The notes under the pieces were generated by a model. That model searched no databases and was not told the origin of the DNA. It worked only from the letters and a program-made list of their open reading frames with translations. A DNA stretch of 64,000 bases. Source: Rapana venosa. Taxonomy: Eukaryota; Mollusca; Gastropoda; Neogastropoda; Muricidae. The stretch is from assembly GCA_028751875.1 (NCBI GenBank), contig CM054159.1, positions 2,718,194 through 2,782,193 of the forward strand. The letters run 5' to 3'. Numbering within the stretch: the first letter of the stretch is position 1; the number at the start of each line of letters is the position of its first letter. Shown piece by piece: positions 61,983 to 64,000 of the stretch. The translations under genes were made by a program, and so were the position numbers.

Positions 61983-63637
61983 CTGGAATAGAAAAAAAAA
62001 GCAGTGCCTAATTAATTAACATGTTCAGTGTTAATTCAAATTATTCACATTTTTATGGCATGAAATAGCACGGTATTGTGCCTGAGCAATGCTATATACT
62101 GCCCAAGGAGAGAGGCAAAGAGAGAGAGAGAGTAAGAGATAAAAACAAGAGCAATAGAGACAGAAAGAGACAAAGAGAGAAACTGAGGAGAAAAAAGATA
62201 GGGAGGGAGAGAGAATGACAAACACACAGGGTGAAACAAAGACTTACATTGTGCTTATGGTCTAACAACTAGCCTAACAACCCACCCCTCTCAATCCCCC
62301 CACGTTACAAAGTATGATCAGTGTGACAGTGAAAATTCTTCAGAACTCCCAGAATGTTAAGCTGAGGAATAACCATCAGCAACACATTCCTCTTACATTT
62401 CTGTGTGCTTCCACTTGCTCGTGCCGCATCCTCATGCATTGAAGTACCTAGGACGGGAACAGCCTCCATGATAGCTTGATTCTGCACAAAAAAGTGAGAT
62501 TTTTAATTACGCATGTGCACGCACGCACACGCACATGCACGCTCACTCACACACACAAGCACAGACAGGGGGAACAGAATAGCCTGGTGGTAAGAGCATT
62601 GTGCATTGCCCTCATGATCTAGTGACAGGGGTTTGAATCCCAGTCAAGGGGAGTTTTCTTTTTTCTTGTGGCAACTTGCTCTCCTCAAAAAGTGCAGGTC
62701 AAATATTAGGTAGAAAATCTGTAGTCACTGAACATAGCATATGAGACAAGAGCAAACCAAACCAGACTAGATGACATGAGAAGGCAAAAGGAATGAGGCA
62801 AGACACAACAAGTAAAAGGAAAGACAGAAAAAAGATATCTAATTGAGTCCTGTAGTTCTCTTCTTTACCTGAAAGAATGTAGTAGAAATCTGACTGTGGC
62901 TTGACTGGTACGTCACGTCTTGCACAGCATGGGTAACTTGACTGCTGTTGTCTTCTATAGGATACTTTTCTCTGTTACAGTCTTACAAGACGTAGTTTTC
63001 TGTGGTGAATGTTTGTGTGGTGAAGTTTTCCTTTGTGAAATTTCCTTTGGAGAAGTTTTCTGTGGTGAAGTTTCCGTGAAGAAGTTTCTGTTGTGAAGAT
63101 TACCATGAGGTTTTCTGTGGTAAAGTTTATGTGAAGAAGTTTTCTGTGGTGAAAATTTCCTTGAAGTTTTCTTTAGTGAAGTTTTCTGTAGTGAAGATTT
63201 TCTGTGGTTAAGTTTTCAGTGGATAAGTATTTTGTGGTGAAGTTTTTCATGGTGAAGTTTTCTGTGAAGTTTTCTGTGGAGAAGTTTTCTGTGATGAAGT
63301 TTACTTGAAGTATATCTGTGGTGAAGATTTCCGTGACGTTTTCTGTGGTGTAGATTTCTGTGGTGAAGTTTTCCGTAGTGTCATTTTCCAGGGTTTGATT
63401 TTTGTGGTTTGTAGTTTTTCTGTAGGTTCCTTGGTGCTGTCTTCTGTGGTGTTAAATTTCCGTCATGTCATTTTCGCAGTGTTTTCTGTGGAGTCATTTT
63501 CCTTGGTGTAATTTCTGCAACGTAATTTTTTCAGCGTAGTTTTTTGTGGTATAGTTTTTGTGATCATGTTTTCTGTGGTGAAACCCTTTCATCCCATCAC
63601 TGAACCAACTGGTGTAGTCTTCCATGGCATAGTGGAC
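61983..63637 (-). repeat. M38: full module, beta, clean
   Basis: SE 62397-62481 is open (one P-to-H change; last base before the donor altered). SINE about 62567-62710. LE 62869-63637 (769 nt), with local indels near 63390-63600. Useful as a beta reference copy. Confidence 0.8.
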
Positions 63638-64000
63638 CTGGAATAGAAAAAAAAGCAGTAACCTAATTAATTGACATTTTCAGTGTTAATTCAAATTAAT
63701 CAGATTTTTCTGACATAAAAGAGCATGGTATTCTGCCTGAGCAATGCTATATAATGTCTAAGGAGAGAGGCAAAGAGAGAAAGAGAGTTAGAGAGAGACA
63801 AAAACAAGAGCAAGAGGGACAGAAAGAGACAAAGAGAGAAACTGAGGGAAAAAAAGATAGGGAGGGAGAGAGAATGACAAACACACAGGGTGAAACAAAG
63901 ACTTACATTATGCATATGGTCTAACAACTAGTCCAACAACCGAACCCTCTAAATCCCCCCACGTTACAAAGTATGATCAGTGAGATAGTGCAAATTCACG
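63638..64000 (-). repeat. M39: partial intron b at the window edge
   Basis: Holds the spacer after the M38 LE acceptor, the polypurine tract (about 63755-63880) and the start of the alpha-type segment ('caaattcacg'), so the next module off the edge is probably alpha. Confidence 0.7.

Larger units (their letters stand above)
2031..64000 (-). repeat. Tandem array of about 38 two-exon-like modules
   Basis: Modules repeat in one orientation over about 62 kb. Read on the minus strand, a full module is: LE acceptor, LE, LE donor, intron a (tRNA-like SINE plus CA-rich tract), SE acceptor, SE, SE donor, intron b (polypurine tract on the plus strand). SE runs phase 0 to 1 and LE phase 1 to 0, so any number of modules could splice in register. 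Three module forms occur: full; stub (only about 35 nt of the donor end of LE remains); and direct (LE runs straight into the SE acceptor, without LE donor or SINE). Module numbers M0-M39 below follow plus-strand order. What is seen: shared splice-like borders and near-constant SE length. What is inferred: descent from duplicated exons. Many copies are broken, so present-day coding is unproven. Neither end of the array is in the window. Confidence 0.85.

Noticed and set aside
2031..64000. CRISPR array or bacterial repeat region
   Set aside because: Repeats are long, contain internal minisatellites, SINE, LINE and MITE sequence and splice-like borders, and there are no short unique spacers or cas genes.
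2031..64000. Ordinary centromeric or heterochromatic satellite
   Set aside because: Cannot be fully excluded, but the matched splice sites and phases and the shared non-repetitive LE end fit exon duplication better.

Overview
This is invertebrate nuclear DNA, probably from a mollusc. The phylum is inferred from the style of the retroelements, not proven. There are no bacterial operons, no rRNA and no functional tRNA. Nearly the whole window is one tandem array of about 38 related modules of roughly 0.9-1.7 kb, all in the same orientation. Later insertions interrupt it: three 5'-truncated LINEs, two copies of a piggyBac-like MITE, a second SINE type and an unidentified A-rich block. On the minus strand each module looks like a pair of exons. 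A short exon (SE) is 85 nt in clean copies. It lies between an acceptor ending TTTTTTGTGCAG and a donor GTAAG, starts in phase 0 and ends in phase 1. A long exon (LE, about 0.6-0.8 kb) lies between an acceptor ending CTATTCCAG and a donor CAG|GTAAAG, starts in phase 1 and ends in phase 0. The phases fit, so SE-LE-SE-LE could be spliced as one repetitive message read from high to low coordinates. Intron a (LE to SE) carries a CA-rich tract and a tRNA-derived SINE. Intron b (SE to the next LE) carries a long polypurine tract. The LE is mostly a 15-bp minisatellite that is open in all three minus-strand frames.  Layout: 1-2030 is homopolymer-dominated and looks like failed consensus. 2031-9575 holds clean modules M1-M4, with LINE-1 in an intron at 7264-8896. 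9575-25265 is a homopolymer-distorted part of the array (M4-M16) with a degraded MITE copy and an A-rich insertion. 25265-27540 is clean. 27540-30690 is deletion-rich. 30690-46100 is clean and holds LINE-3, the intact MITE and LINE-2. 46100-60430 is deletion-rich. 60430-64000 is clean. From M31 to M38 two LE subtypes alternate strictly (alpha, beta), which makes a higher-order repeat of about 3.0-3.3 kb.  Function: no complete gene can be called, because no first exon, promoter, stop or poly(A) signal is visible for the array. Of 14 SE copies in clean sequence, 8 are open and 6 carry a stop or frameshift. Most LEs change frame internally. The best reading is an exon-derived array that is either a largely decayed gene expansion or a very repetitive gene damaged by assembly error. 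Transcript data would decide. In one frame the predicted protein is rich in T-E-N-F with an N-F-T sequon in each repeat; this is description, not a demonstrated function.
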